Shown here in pieces: positions 1 through 8,568 of a stretch of 64,000 bases of DNA. Position 1 is the first letter of the stretch; every line of letters begins with the position of its first letter. Source of the stretch: Nesterenkonia aurantiaca (GTDB lineage: Bacteria > Actinomycetota > Actinomycetes > Actinomycetales > Micrococcaceae); NCBI RefSeq assembly GCF_004364585.1, contig NZ_SOAN01000002.1:189000-252999 (forward strand), given 5' to 3'. The notes under the pieces were generated by a model that worked only from the letters and a program-made list of their open reading frames with translations, made no database searches and was not told where the DNA came from. A program made the position numbers and the translations under genes.

Positions 1-896
1 TGAAGTCCCGCCTCCACCCGGTCCAGGACGCTGCGGCCTCCCGGATGGACCGCCCACCGGGCGGGCGCAGGCTGATCACCGAGGAAGCGGTCGACGGCGG
101 CGCGGATCTCCCGGCCGATGATCCTCGGCACCTCGGCGGAGAGCCGCATGTTGAACCCGTGGTCCCCGATGGTCCAGACCATGTCCGATTCGCCCTCGCT
201 GGTCAGGGCGGTGCCGAACCTCTCCAGGGTGATCCCGCCGGGGGTGCCGAGGTTCTCGTCGGCGGTGACCACCGCCGCGGCGGCGCCGTCGGCGAAGACC
301 GAGGCGGCGACGATCTGTTCGGCGTCCGAGGCGTCGCGGATATGCAGCGAGCACAGCTCCACGCAGGCCACCAGCACAACGGCCTCGGGCTGCGCGGCGG
401 TGATCTGGGAGGCGGTGCGCAGCGCCGGAAGCGCTGCCGCGCAGCCCATGAATCCCAGGTGGCTGCGTTCCACGGTCGGCGGCAGGCCAAGATCACGGAT
501 CAGCCGGAAGTCCAGGCCCGGAGCGAAGAACCCGGTGCAGGAGACGGTCACGACGTGGGTCACCTGGCTCGGTGCGAGTGCCGCCTCGGTCAGGGCGCGG
601 CGCCCGGCCTCGGTCGCCAGTTCCGGGGCGCTCTGCCGGTAGAGCTCGTTGCGGGTCCCGGTGGTGGGCGAGAGCAGCGTGGCGCCCTCGCCGACGAAGA
701 CCCCGTCCGGGGTGCCGCCCAGACCCGTGAGCACCGAGTGCCTGGTCTCAATGCCGGCGGCGTCGAAGGCGGCCCCGATGAGCCGGCGGGTCAACCGGGT
801 GGCGTCGGGCTGGTCCGCGAAGAAGGCGCGCAGATCTTGCTGGGGCACCGAGGTCGCCGGAAGTGCCGTGCCGATGGAGAGGATGCGCGCGGGCAT
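1..896 (-). CDS. Type III polyketide synthase (chalcone synthase family), C-terminus cut by window edge
   Basis: Type III PKSs condense acyl-CoA starters with malonyl-CoA in the cytoplasm. The reading frame opens at ATG (complement of 894-896) and runs off the left end, so about 298 residues are visible out of the usual 350-400. It begins MPARILSIGTALPAT. The catalytic cysteine is in HLGFMGCAAALPAL and the catalytic histidine in WAVHPGGRSVLDRVEAGL, the family signature. The Asn of the Cys-His-Asn triad would lie beyond the edge. The starter unit and product cannot be inferred. Bacterial homologues make pyrones, alkylresorcinols or tetrahydroxynaphthalene, and the downstream partner genes that would discriminate are outside the window. 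Confidence 0.9.
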   Translation of the reverse strand, partial: MPARILSIGTALPATSVPQQDLRAFFADQPDATRLTRRLIGAAFDAAGIETRHSVLTGLGGTPDGVFVGEGATLLSPTTGTRNELYRQSAPELATEAGRRALTEAALAPSQVTHVVTVSCTGFFAPGLDFRLIRDLGLPPTVERSHLGFMGCAAALPALRTASQITAAQPEAVVLVACVELCSLHIRDASDAEQIVAASVFADGAAAAVVTADENLGTPGGITLERFGTALTSEGESDMVWTIGDHGFNMRLSAEVPRIIGREIRAAVDRFLGDQPAPARWAVHPGGRSVLDRVEAGL

Positions 897-1073
897 GTCA
901 CCACTAAACCATGGTCACGAGCCTCTCCGCCGCAGAGGTTGCGCAGAAGCCCAGGAAGTCACGAAGAACACCTGCCGAAGAGAGGCGCCGGGCAGGGGAT
1001 GGGCCCGCGACCTCAGCGACCGGGCGGGGGGAGGTGCCCGCGGTCCACCCGACGCCGCCGGGTGGAGGAGGAC

Positions 1074-1625
1074 TCACCGGGGCTGTTCGGCCTGATCCTC
1101 CCGGACCACGGGTTCCTCGAACGCGGCAGGATTCATCCCGATGATGTAGGCGGCCTGAGCGATATGCGCCACCGCGTCCAGCGAGATGCTGATAAGCCGC
1201 GCCGCCCGGGTCACCGGCGGGTCCCACTGGGGATCGATGATCTGCTCCAGGTCCGCGTCGCCCAGCGAGTCCAGGTAGGACAGCTGGGCCTCGACGACGG
1301 CGCGCAGATGCTCCAGCAGCAGGTCCGGGTCACCGGCCCGGATCCGCCGCGCCTCGGCGCTGGTGTGGCCGAATCCCATCTCGTGGTCTGCCAGTTCCAG
1401 GCCGAACCGCTCCGCGAAGCCCTGCGCCGTCCACACCGTCTCCGCTCCGGAGAGCCCGGCGAGCTGCTCATCGATCTCTCGGGCGGAGTGCCAGAGCAGC
1501 CAGGCGATGGAGTTGTGGTGCTGCGGATGTGCGTTGAGCAGCTCGGGCGTCAGTGCTGGGCGCAGCGCCTGTGCCTCCTCGAGCGGGCGGCGCGCGATGT
1601 CTTGGAGAATCTCGATGCTGCTCAT
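1074..1625 (-). CDS. DinB-family (DUF664-like) putative metal-dependent protein
   Basis: This is a four-helix-bundle protein of the DinB/YfiT fold. The metal-ligand histidines expected for the family are visible in HNSIAWLLWHSAREID near the N-terminus and in DAVAHIAQAAYI near the C-terminus. I chose the internal ATG (MSSIEILQDI); a GTG nine bases upstream is also possible. Actinobacterial relatives include mycothiol-dependent transferases and many uncharacterised stress-linked proteins, so no reaction is assigned. It follows the small open frame at 1653-1754 on the same strand and is separated from the PKS by 177 bases. Confidence 0.75.
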   Translation of the reverse strand: MSSIEILQDIARRPLEEAQALRPALTPELLNAHPQHHNSIAWLLWHSAREIDEQLAGLSGAETVWTAQGFAERFGLELADHEMGFGHTSAEARRIRAGDPDLLLEHLRAVVEAQLSYLDSLGDADLEQIIDPQWDPPVTRAARLISISLDAVAHIAQAAYIIGMNPAAFEEPVVREDQAEQPR

Positions 1626-1652
1626 GGTGATCACCTGTTCTTCGAGGGCGGG

Positions 1653-1754
1653 CTATCCGGCGAGGAGTGCGCGGACGTGTTCGGTGCGCACCCCCGGGTT
1701 GGCGAGGTCGTGGAGAGGCTCGGGTCTGCGGCCACCGGTGACGACGACGCTCAT
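1653..1754 (-). CDS. Possible 33-residue small ORF upstream of the DinB gene
   Basis: A short frame starts at ATG (complement of 1752-1754) after a purine-rich GGAGAAG stretch and encodes MSVVVTGGRRPEPLHD and so on, ending ALLAG. It stops 27 bases before the DinB-like start on the same strand. It could be a leader peptide, a remnant or chance. No family is recognised. Confidence 0.2.
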   Translation of the reverse strand: MSVVVTGGRRPEPLHDLANPGVRTEHVRALLAG

Positions 1755-1876
1755 GACTTCTCCGCGAGGTCTGGGCGCCGTGGTGGTGCCTGCCTGAGGG
1801 TCAACCGGGCTGGGAGGTGATGGTTTCCCGGCGGCTCGGCATGCCGCTGGGGATGCCGCAGGGAGGCCGGACGGGG

Positions 1877-1941
1877 CCTGACCGGGGCTCCGACCCGGGG
1901 CCCCGACCCGGGGCCCCGACCGGGTGCCCTGACCGGGGCTC
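1877..1941. repeat. GC-rich tandem repeat of about 13 bp
   Basis: About four degenerate copies of a unit like CCCGACCCGGGGC are arranged head to tail just beyond the stop of the 1946-2632 hydrolase. The units are rich in short palindromes, so the stretch may fold and act as a transcription stop for that gene. Confidence 0.5.
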
Positions 1942-1945
1942 GCGA

Positions 1946-2632
1946 TCAGGCTCCGGATCGGTCATCGAGAGCACCGATCGCGGCGGCGACGACCTCCGGG
2001 TCGGTGAGCATCGGCAGATGACCCGCGCGCACCTCGAAGGTCTCGGTGGGGTGCAACCGAGTCGCGAAGCGCCGCTGCAGGGTGCTGGGGATCTCGGCGT
2101 CCTCGGTGGTCACCACGTAGCCACGCGCCGGAAGTGCGGACAGGGCGGCTGGGTTCGCGGCGCGGCTGGTGAAGTACTCGCGCGGCTCGGGGGAGAAATC
2201 CGCCACGAGATGCTGCGTGGTGGTCTCACCGAGGCCTGTGCCGAGGCCGGTTCGGATCGCAGCCTCCGACGGCCTGGTCCCCGCCACCTGCATGACGAGG
2301 GGCAGGATCAACCGCTGCGGGAACGGCAGCGAGGAGACGAAGGAGGCGTCCGCCCGCGGGATGAGGGCGGCGATGGCGAGCACCCCGGTGATGCGGTCCG
2401 GCGCGGCGAGGCGGGCGAGCTCGGCGGCGACCACACCGCCGGAGGAATGCGCGACCAGCAGGAACCTCTCGACAGGGGCCGCCTCCAGGGCCGTTCGGGC
2501 GTAGTCGCTGACGGTCTCTCCGCTGCGCGGACGCGGAGCGACACTGGACGGTGCTTCCACGCGGGAGCGGACTGCGTCCCAGATCCAGGTGGGAAGTCCG
2601 GCGCCGGAGAGGAACAGCAGGGGAGTGGTCAT
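1946..2632 (-). CDS. Alpha/beta-fold hydrolase
   Basis: A 228-residue cytoplasmic hydrolase of the compact alpha/beta fold (EstC/YdeN-like size). The N-terminal strand MTTPLLFLSGAGLPTWIWD leads into the oxyanion region. The nucleophile elbow is LLVAHSSGGVVAA, and the catalytic His is probably in VRAGHLPMLTDPE close to the C-terminus. Substrate is unknown; esterase or aryl-ester lyase activities occur in such proteins. It is divergent from the phnDCE operon. Confidence 0.8.
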   Translation of the reverse strand: MTTPLLFLSGAGLPTWIWDAVRSRVEAPSSVAPRPRSGETVSDYARTALEAAPVERFLLVAHSSGGVVAAELARLAAPDRITGVLAIAALIPRADASFVSSLPFPQRLILPLVMQVAGTRPSEAAIRTGLGTGLGETTTQHLVADFSPEPREYFTSRAANPAALSALPARGYVVTTEDAEIPSTLQRRFATRLHPTETFEVRAGHLPMLTDPEVVAAAIGALDDRSGA

Positions 2633-2682
2633 GGGGTTGATGCTAGGAACCCGCGCTCGGCAGCGGAAGGGTCAGTCTGCCC

Positions 2683-2709
2683 CGGTCTCGCACATCTCGC
2701 GGGAGACCG
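2683..2709. repeat. Inverted repeat in the divergent promoter region before phnD
   Basis: CGGTCTC and GAGACCG form seven-base arms around a 13-base spacer between the divergent hydrolase and phnD genes. It could be a regulatory site for either gene; nothing else supports this. Confidence 0.3.
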
Positions 2710-2920
2710 CCGGTCGATAGGAGGGTTCCGGTCCGAGGCAGGGCCGACCCGGGAACGGCGCAGCGGCTGCCGCGGGATGAGGATTCGGTTCGCCGTGTGA
2801 TCTGAGCAGTCCTTCAGGGATGTGGCCGGCTGTTCGATCCTCGTTCACCGACCAGCGGCATCCCGGTCATATCGGTACGTGAAGGTCGGGGCAGCCCATG
2901 CAAACACCGAAGGGATTCCC

Positions 2921-3895
2921 ATGCCTGACCACTCCGCGCCGCGAATGACGTCCGCTGTCTCACTCCTCGCCCTCGCTGGGTTGGCTCTGGCTGCGTGTAG
3001 CAGCGAACCAGACGCCGCCGCTTCAGAACCATCCGGGGAGGGTCAGGAGGCATGCGGAACCGCGCCGCTGCGCTTCTCCGACACCGGAGTGGAGGGCCTG
3101 GAGGTCCTTCAGGTGGAGTTCGAAGACTTCCGGGCCGCCTTGGAGGAGGCAACAGAGCTGGAGATCGAATTCCAGCCGATGTCTTCGCGCACCGCTGCTG
3201 CCACCGCGCTGGAGTTCGACGACCTCGACGTGCTGCTGACCGGACCCGCGGAGTACGTGGTGCTCAAGCACGACGCCGACGCGCTGCCCATCGTGGGTGT
3301 CACCCGAGAGAACTACCAGGCCGCGATCTTCACCCGCACGGACTCCGACGCCGAATCCGTCGAGGACCTCGCCGGCGGGCAGATCATCACCAAGGAGGTC
3401 GGGTCCACCTCGGGGCACCTCGGCCCGCTGGAGATGCTCGACTCCGCCGGCCTTGACCCCACGGTGGGTGATGTTGAAGTCATTCCGCTCGCGGACACCC
3501 AGCTTGAAGCGTTCGCAGGGGGCGACGGCGACGCGCTGGGCAGCGGCATCTCCGACTTCGAAGAACTCCAGGACATGATGGGCGAAGACGAGGTCCAGAT
3601 GCTCGAGGAAGGACCGGATCTTCCCAACGACCTGTTCGTCGCTCGCACCGGACTCGGCGAGGAGTGCTCCGACTACCTCAAGGCGTCCTTGCTGGAGAAC
3701 CAGGAGGTGCTCCTGGAAGCCATCGTAGGGACCGGGGAGAACGACAAGTACATCGGCTCGGAGTTCGTCGACGCCCAGGATGGTGACTACGACCCAGTAC
3801 GCCGGTCATTCGAGGCTGCCGGGTACTCCGACTACTCGCAGCTGCCTGACGAGAATGAACCAGCTGAAGCAGACGACGACGCCGAAGAAGACTGA
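2921..3895 (+). CDS. phnD: Phosphonate/phosphite-type ABC transporter substrate-binding lipoprotein
   Basis: Periplasmic-side binding protein of the PhnD family, anchored as a lipoprotein. The signal peptide ends in the lipobox LALAACSS. The binding domain begins CGTAPLRFSDTGVEGL and contains LLTGPAEYVV and GQIITKEVGSTSGHLGP, as in PhnD/PtxB proteins. The C-terminus is an acidic tail (EPAEADDDAEED). The ATG at 2921 was chosen because it begins the lipoprotein signal, with AAGGGA upstream. The TGA overlaps the ATG of phnC (ATGA), so the three genes form one translationally coupled operon. No C-P lyase or phosphite dehydrogenase is present, so the oxidation state of the phosphorus substrate is open. 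Confidence 0.88.
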   Translation: MPDHSAPRMTSAVSLLALAGLALAACSSEPDAAASEPSGEGQEACGTAPLRFSDTGVEGLEVLQVEFEDFRAALEEATELEIEFQPMSSRTAAATALEFDDLDVLLTGPAEYVVLKHDADALPIVGVTRENYQAAIFTRTDSDAESVEDLAGGQIITKEVGSTSGHLGPLEMLDSAGLDPTVGDVEVIPLADTQLEAFAGGDGDALGSGISDFEELQDMMGEDEVQMLEEGPDLPNDLFVARTGLGEECSDYLKASLLENQEVLLEAIVGTGENDKYIGSEFVDAQDGDYDPVRRSFEAAGYSDYSQLPDENEPAEADDDAEED

Positions 3896-4713
3896 TGCGG
3901 GTGCGCGATGTCTCCGCACAACCTCCGGTCATTGACGTCTCCGGTCTCGCGAAGCGGTTTCCCAACGGCACCCAGGCGCTGACGGAGATCAACTTCCAGG
4001 TCAACGCCGGTGAGACGGTAGTGCTCCTCGGGGCGAACGGTTCAGGCAAGTCGACCCTGCAGAAGTGCCTGACCAAGCTGGTCGAACCCACGCACGGTTC
4101 GGTCCGGGTCCTCGACACCGAGATCACCACCGCCGGTACTCGCGAGATCACCGCACTGCGGCGCCAGGTCGGAGTGGTGTTCCAACGCATAAACCTGGTG
4201 CGAGAGCTTTCGGTGATGACCAACGTCATCCACGGATCGTTGGGCCGGGTGGGCAGCCCGCGGAACTGGTTCGCCGGGACCGCCCGCAAGGACCAGCGTG
4301 AGGAAGCCATGGAGGCCCTGGATCGCGTGGGACTGGCCCATGTGGCGCAGCGCCGGGCCGACGAACTCTCCGGCGGTCAGCAGCAACGTGTCGCCATCGC
4401 GCGGATGCTGATGCAGCAGCCCAAGGTGGTTCTCGCTGATGAGCCGGTGGCCGCACTGGACCCCAGGGCCGGGAGGTCGGTGATGGACCTTCTGTGGGAG
4501 ATCACCGAGGAGCGAGGTCTGACGCTGCTCTGCACCTTGCACCAGTTGGAACTCGCCCGGGCCTACGGCCGCCGCGTGATCGCGCTTCGCGACGGAGCGA
4601 TGGATATGGACACGGTGATGTCCAAGGTGGCGGATGAACAGTTCCAGGGGCTCTACACCACCGAGGACCAGGAAGAGTCTCCGTCTCACGTGACCTTTGA
4701 GGGAGCAGCGTGA
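3895..4713 (+). CDS. phnC: Phosphonate/phosphite-type ABC transporter ATP-binding protein
   Basis: Cytoplasmic ATPase of the PhnC family, 272 residues, energising import through the PhnE permease. Walker A is GANGSGKST, the Q-loop region GVVFQRINLVRELSVMTNV is typical of PhnC, the ABC signature is LSGGQQQRVAIARML, and Walker B with the catalytic Glu is VVLADEPVAALD. It starts inside the phnD stop codon and overlaps the next start as TGATG, which supports tight coupling. Confidence 0.92.
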   Translation: MRVRDVSAQPPVIDVSGLAKRFPNGTQALTEINFQVNAGETVVLLGANGSGKSTLQKCLTKLVEPTHGSVRVLDTEITTAGTREITALRRQVGVVFQRINLVRELSVMTNVIHGSLGRVGSPRNWFAGTARKDQREEAMEALDRVGLAHVAQRRADELSGGQQQRVAIARMLMQQPKVVLADEPVAALDPRAGRSVMDLLWEITEERGLTLLCTLHQLELARAYGRRVIALRDGAMDMDTVMSKVADEQFQGLYTTEDQEESPSHVTFEGAA

Positions 4714-5576
4714 TGACGCATCCCAGCACCGAGGCGGCCATGCGGACACCCCCGGCGGCTGAAGGGCGACCCGCGGCTCCGCCTCGGAGCAAGCCTCCCC
4801 GCTGGTCCACCAGTGTGATCGTGGTGCTTCTCCTGGGGCTGGCGGTCAACGGACTGATCCGGATGGACATCTCGATCGAACGCCTGTTCCGGGCACCCGA
4901 GAACGTCTGGCGGTTCCTCTCCGGGGCGTTTCCGCCTGATGCGCAGCGGTTCCCCAACTTCGCCGAGGCGATGCTGGAGACCATCGAGATCGCGCTGATC
5001 GGCACCATCATCGGGGTGGTGCTCAGCGTGCCTGCTGCCCTTCTGGCCGCGCAGAACACCACCCCATGGAAGCCTTTGGCGCATGCGGTGCGGTTCGTGC
5101 TCACGTCGCTTCGTGCCATCCCCGATCTCGTCTGGGCCCTGATCTTCGTCATGGCCGTCGGCCTGGGCCCGCTGGCGGGAATCCTTGCGATCGCCGTGGA
5201 CGTGATCGGCTTCGCCGGACGATTCTTCGCCGAGCGGATCGAGGAGGTCGAGCGTGGACCCATCGATGCGCTGCGCTCCACCGGGGCCAACGAGATCTCG
5301 ATCGTGGTCGGGGCCGTCCTGCCAGCCTCGTTCGCCTCGTTCACCGCGACCAGCCTCTACTGTCTGGAGAAATCCATCCGCGGCGCCACCGTGCTGGGGA
5401 TGGTCGGTGCTGGCGGCATCGGCGGTGAGCTGACCACAGCGTTCAGCCTGCGGCAATTCGACACAGCCTTCGCGATCATCCTGATGATCCTGGTCGTGGT
5501 GCTGCTCGCCGAGCAGCTCAGCGCCATGGTCCGGCGCAGGATGCTGGGAGCGGACCAGCTCACGCGCGCGGTCTGA
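4713..5576 (+). CDS. phnE: Phosphonate/phosphite-type ABC transporter permease
   Basis: Inner-membrane permease. A proline-rich cytoplasmic N-terminus of about 30 residues precedes the first membrane segment (VIVVLLLGLAVNGLI). The binding-protein-dependent permease core includes TIEIALIGTIIGVVLSVPAALLA and the coupling region near EEVERGPIDALRSTGANE. The ATG at 4713 overlapping the phnC stop is preferred over a GTG three bases earlier. The last membrane segment is FAIILMILVVVLLAEQL. It completes a single-permease PhnDCE importer. Confidence 0.9.
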   Translation: MTHPSTEAAMRTPPAAEGRPAAPPRSKPPRWSTSVIVVLLLGLAVNGLIRMDISIERLFRAPENVWRFLSGAFPPDAQRFPNFAEAMLETIEIALIGTIIGVVLSVPAALLAAQNTTPWKPLAHAVRFVLTSLRAIPDLVWALIFVMAVGLGPLAGILAIAVDVIGFAGRFFAERIEEVERGPIDALRSTGANEISIVVGAVLPASFASFTATSLYCLEKSIRGATVLGMVGAGGIGGELTTAFSLRQFDTAFAIILMILVVVLLAEQLSAMVRRRMLGADQLTRAV

Positions 5577-5708
5577 CCTGTCATCTCCAAGCGGGCGAGC
5601 GGGTTTCGGGTGTGTCGGGTGTTGCTCCGGCCACGGGACGCCGAACGTGCTGGAATGGGCGAAGCAGGGGGGTTTCGAATGCCGAGCCTATGAACGGGAG
5701 TCCGTGCA

Positions 5709-6407
5709 ATGCAGACCGCGCCCTACGACAGCTTTGCCGCAGCCTACGCGGCGGACAACGAATCAAATTTCGTGAACGGGCACTACGAACGCCCCGCGAT
5801 GATCGATCTGGCCGGTGACGTCGAGGGGCGCCGAGTGCTCGACGCCGGCTGCGGATCCGGGCCGCTCGCCGCCGCGCTGATCGAGGGTGGCGCCGACGTC
5901 GTCGGGTTTGATCTGAGCCCGGCGATGGTGGAGATCGCGAGGCAGCGACTCGGTGCCGACACCGACCTGCGCGTGGCAGACCTCGGCGAGCCCCTGCCCT
6001 ACGCGGACGACTCCTTCGACGACGTGGTCGGATCCCTGGTGCTGCACTACCTCGAGGACTGGTCAGCGCCCCTGGCGGAGCTGCACCGCGTGCTCAAGCC
6101 CGGAGGGCGGCTGATCCTCTCGGTGAATCACCCCTACGTCTACATGCTCAACTACCCGAAGGCCGACTACTTCGCGACCACCCAGTTCTCCGATGAATTC
6201 ACCTTCGCAGGCCAGGAGGCGACGCTGACGTACTGGCACCGACCCCTGCCCGCGATCACGTCGGCCTTCACGGAAGCCGGGTTCGACATCGCATCGGTCT
6301 CCGAGCCGCCCTACGATCCCGACACGCCGCTCGAGCTGATCCCGCCACCGCTGGTCGGACGGTCCTTCATCTGCTTCATGTTCTTCGTGCTCGAGGCACG
6401 GACCTAG
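5709..6407 (+). CDS. Class I SAM-dependent methyltransferase
   Basis: Cytoplasmic methyltransferase of the Methyltransf_11 type, 232 residues. SAM motif I is VLDAGCGSGPLAAALIEGGADVVGFD, motif II/III lies in DSFDDVVGSLVLHYLEDW, and the post-motif HRVLKPGGRLILSVNHPY is clear. A GGGAG ribosome-binding site precedes the ATG by eight bases. Its substrate cannot be inferred. The family is common next to metabolic or stress genes without conserved partners. Confidence 0.85.
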   Translation: MQTAPYDSFAAAYAADNESNFVNGHYERPAMIDLAGDVEGRRVLDAGCGSGPLAAALIEGGADVVGFDLSPAMVEIARQRLGADTDLRVADLGEPLPYADDSFDDVVGSLVLHYLEDWSAPLAELHRVLKPGGRLILSVNHPYVYMLNYPKADYFATTQFSDEFTFAGQEATLTYWHRPLPAITSAFTEAGFDIASVSEPPYDPDTPLELIPPPLVGRSFICFMFFVLEART

Positions 6408-6445
6408 GGGGCTCGAACTCAGGGGTTCGAGGCTCGGTCGCCTCT

Positions 6446-7126
6446 TCACCCCTCGGTTCCCGCGAGGATCTCTGCGAGGCCCACCAAGTCCTCGACCTCG
6501 ATCTCCGCAGTTCTGAAATAGCTCGGGTAGGCGGCTCCGGTCCGGTTGATCCACGCCGTGCGAAGTCCCGCCGCGGCGGCGCCATGGATGTCCCAGGGGT
6601 GCACCGCGACCAGCATCAGCTCATCGACGCGCCGCCCGGTCTGCTGGGCGGCGTACTCGTAGGCCTCCCGGGCGGGCTTCCACCGCGGTGCCTCTGCGAC
6701 GCTGAGACACCGCGAAAAGTGCTCGCGCACACCGCCGCGAGCAAGCAGCGATTCCGCGATCTCCGCCGAGCCGTTGCTCAGCGTGACCAGCTCTGCGGTC
6801 CGGCTCAGCGCGGCGACGGCCGGCGCGACATCGGGGTGAAGCTCAAGGCTCGTGAAGACCCCCAGGATGCGCTCCACCGCCTCGTCCTGGCCTTGCGCTC
6901 CAGGGGTCGCTGCCAGGTGGCGTCTCAGGGTGTCCCCAGCGAGCGCCACGAAATCCGGGTTCTCTCCGGTGGCGGTCAGCGCAAACCCGTCACGGAGCAC
7001 CTGCGCGAACCACAGTGGGGCGCCCGTGGCGGGCAGTCCCGATGCTTCGAACGCGGCGGCGAGAGGTCCCATGTCGGAGAGCGTCTCGTTGACGTCGAAA
7101 AGCACCACGGGCGGCGAGGTAGTCAT
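6446..7126 (-). CDS. HAD-superfamily haloacid dehalogenase type II
   Basis: A 226-residue HAD hydrolase resembling L-2-haloacid dehalogenase. The nucleophilic Asp is in VLFDVNETLSDMGPL, motif II in VTLSNGSAEIAESLL, the motif III lysine in PRWKPAREAYEYAA and motif IV in VAVHPWDIHGAAAAGL. The HPWD context is that of type II dehalogenases rather than of phosphoglycolate phosphatases. The start at 7126 (MTTSPPVVLFD) puts the nucleophile at the usual distance from the N-terminus. It converges with the methyltransferase and is divergent from the TVP38 gene. Confidence 0.85.
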   Translation of the reverse strand: MTTSPPVVLFDVNETLSDMGPLAAAFEASGLPATGAPLWFAQVLRDGFALTATGENPDFVALAGDTLRRHLAATPGAQGQDEAVERILGVFTSLELHPDVAPAVAALSRTAELVTLSNGSAEIAESLLARGGVREHFSRCLSVAEAPRWKPAREAYEYAAQQTGRRVDELMLVAVHPWDIHGAAAAGLRTAWINRTGAAYPSYFRTAEIEVEDLVGLAEILAGTEG

Positions 7127-7226
7127 GGCACTCTTCCTACCACGGGCTGGGCTCCCAGGGCCCGGCATCCAGGCCGAGCCACCCGCACACAGGTGAGCTG
7201 CCGCTGGGCTCCAGTACGCTCGAGGA

Positions 7227-7952
7227 GTGACTGACCAGGAGCCGGACCGCCTCAGCTCCGCGACCCCAGATGGCCCGGACTCCGCTGCGGCGGCATCGAG
7301 TGGCCGCCGAGCTGCGGTGACCAAAGCCGCGCTGCTGGTGCTGGCGCTGGCTGGGTTCACCGCAGCTGCTTTGCTGCTCCCCCTTCCTGCGCTGGAGGAG
7401 ATCCGATCCCTCGTCGCCGGGGCAGGCTGGTGGGGCCCATTCGGATTCGGGATCGGCTACGCCGCACTGACCCTGGCGCCGGTGCCGAAGAACGTGCTCT
7501 CCATCGGTGCCGGAGTGCTCTTCGGCTTCGGCCCAGGACTGCTGATCGTCTACGTCGCCGCGATGGCCGGAGCCTCGGCCGCCTTCTGGCTGGGCCGGGG
7601 ACTGGGTCGCGAGGCGGTCGAACGGTTCACCGGCACCCGGGTCGCAAAGGTGGAAGCGGTCCTGGACCGCCACGGGTTCGCCGCCGTCGTGGGCGTCCGG
7701 CTGGTCCCGGTGCTGCCCTTCACCGCGATCAACTACTCGGCCGGCCTGACCTCGCTGGGCTGGTGGCCCTACGTGATGGGCACCCTGATCGGGATCATCC
7801 CGGGCACCGCCAGCTACCTGGCGCTGGGCGCCTACGGCTTCGAGTCGGGCGCTCGGGCCGAACTGGCGGCCGCCGCACTCGGAGTCCTGACCCTGGCCGG
7901 GATCGCCTACGCGGTGCGAGTCCGCAGAAGGAGCACCACGACAGATGTTTGA
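7227..7952 (+). CDS. TVP38/TMEM64 family (DedA-like) membrane protein
   Basis: Integral membrane protein of about 241 residues. The SNARE-associated/VTT core includes GPFGFGIGYAALTLAPVPKNVLSIGAG and the characteristic second re-entrant stretch RLVPVLPFTAINYSAGLTSLG. Relatives act as phospholipid scramblases or small-solute transporters. The GTG start is poorly supported because GAGGA abuts it; a GTG at 7317 would remove about 30 hydrophilic residues. Its 3' end overlaps the next gene by eight bases, so the two are probably co-translated and both act in membrane lipid handling. Confidence 0.85.
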   Translation: MTDQEPDRLSSATPDGPDSAAAASSGRRAAVTKAALLVLALAGFTAAALLLPLPALEEIRSLVAGAGWWGPFGFGIGYAALTLAPVPKNVLSIGAGVLFGFGPGLLIVYVAAMAGASAAFWLGRGLGREAVERFTGTRVAKVEAVLDRHGFAAVVGVRLVPVLPFTAINYSAGLTSLGWWPYVMGTLIGIIPGTASYLALGAYGFESGARAELAAAALGVLTLAGIAYAVRVRRRSTTTDV

Positions 7953-8568
7953 CGCGAGACTCCGGTCTGCGCTCACCCCCGCAGCAGACGCCGCCGCCCG
8001 CGTCCTGGACGTGCCCTGGGTGACCCCGAACCGACTCACCGCATTGAACCTGGTGGCGGGTCTGGCCAGCGCCGCGCTGGCCGCGACCCAGCTGTGGATC
8101 CCGGCGCTGATCCTGTGGCTGCTCTGCCGACTCGCGGACGGCCTGGATGGGCCGCTGGCGCGGCGTCGTGCGCTGGGGTCATCGCCGGCCTCCGGGCAGG
8201 GCGGCTTCTTCGACATCTGCGCGGACTTCATCGTCTACGGGGCGACGGTGATCGGCGTGGCGATCGGCGCGAACGAGGCCTTCGACGCACCCTGGCTGCC
8301 CTTTCTGCTGGTGCTCTTCGCCTACTACATCAACGGCGGCGCCTTCCTCGCGTTCTCCTCCATCGCGGAGAAGCAGGGCAGAACGCTCGACGACGGCCGG
8401 TCGCTCTCCTTCCTGGGCGGTCTGGCGGAAGGAGCCGAGACCGTGCTGGTGCACAGTCTGTGGCTGATCTTCCCCTTCGCAGCCGCCCCGATCGCGGCGG
8501 TCTGGGCGCTGCTGGTGTGCCTGAGCGCGGCGCATCGCGTCGTCCTGGGCTACCGGTCGCTGGGCTGA
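7945..8568 (+). CDS. CDP-alcohol phosphatidyltransferase family protein
   Basis: Membrane enzyme transferring a phosphatidyl group from a CDP-alcohol to an acceptor. The motif D-G-x2-A-R-x-n-G-x3-D-x3-D is seen in ADGLDGPLARR followed by GGFFDICADF. Multiple membrane segments follow (VIGVAIGANEAF, PFLLVLFAYYINGGAFLAF). GGAG precedes the ATG. The acceptor alcohol is not decidable: PgsA, archaetidyl and inositol types share the motif. It overlaps the TVP38-like gene upstream, and its last 19 bases overlap the convergent oxidoreductase. Confidence 0.88.
   Translation: MFDARLRSALTPAADAAARVLDVPWVTPNRLTALNLVAGLASAALAATQLWIPALILWLLCRLADGLDGPLARRRALGSSPASGQGGFFDICADFIVYGATVIGVAIGANEAFDAPWLPFLLVLFAYYINGGAFLAFSSIAEKQGRTLDDGRSLSFLGGLAEGAETVLVHSLWLIFPFAAAPIAAVWALLVCLSAAHRVVLGYRSLG

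Noticed and set aside
45-1820. Long plus-strand open frame of 591 codons
   Set aside because: Antisense to the PKS and DinB-like genes, which have clear family motifs; its translation is Arg/Gly/His-rich, typical of a high-GC shadow frame.
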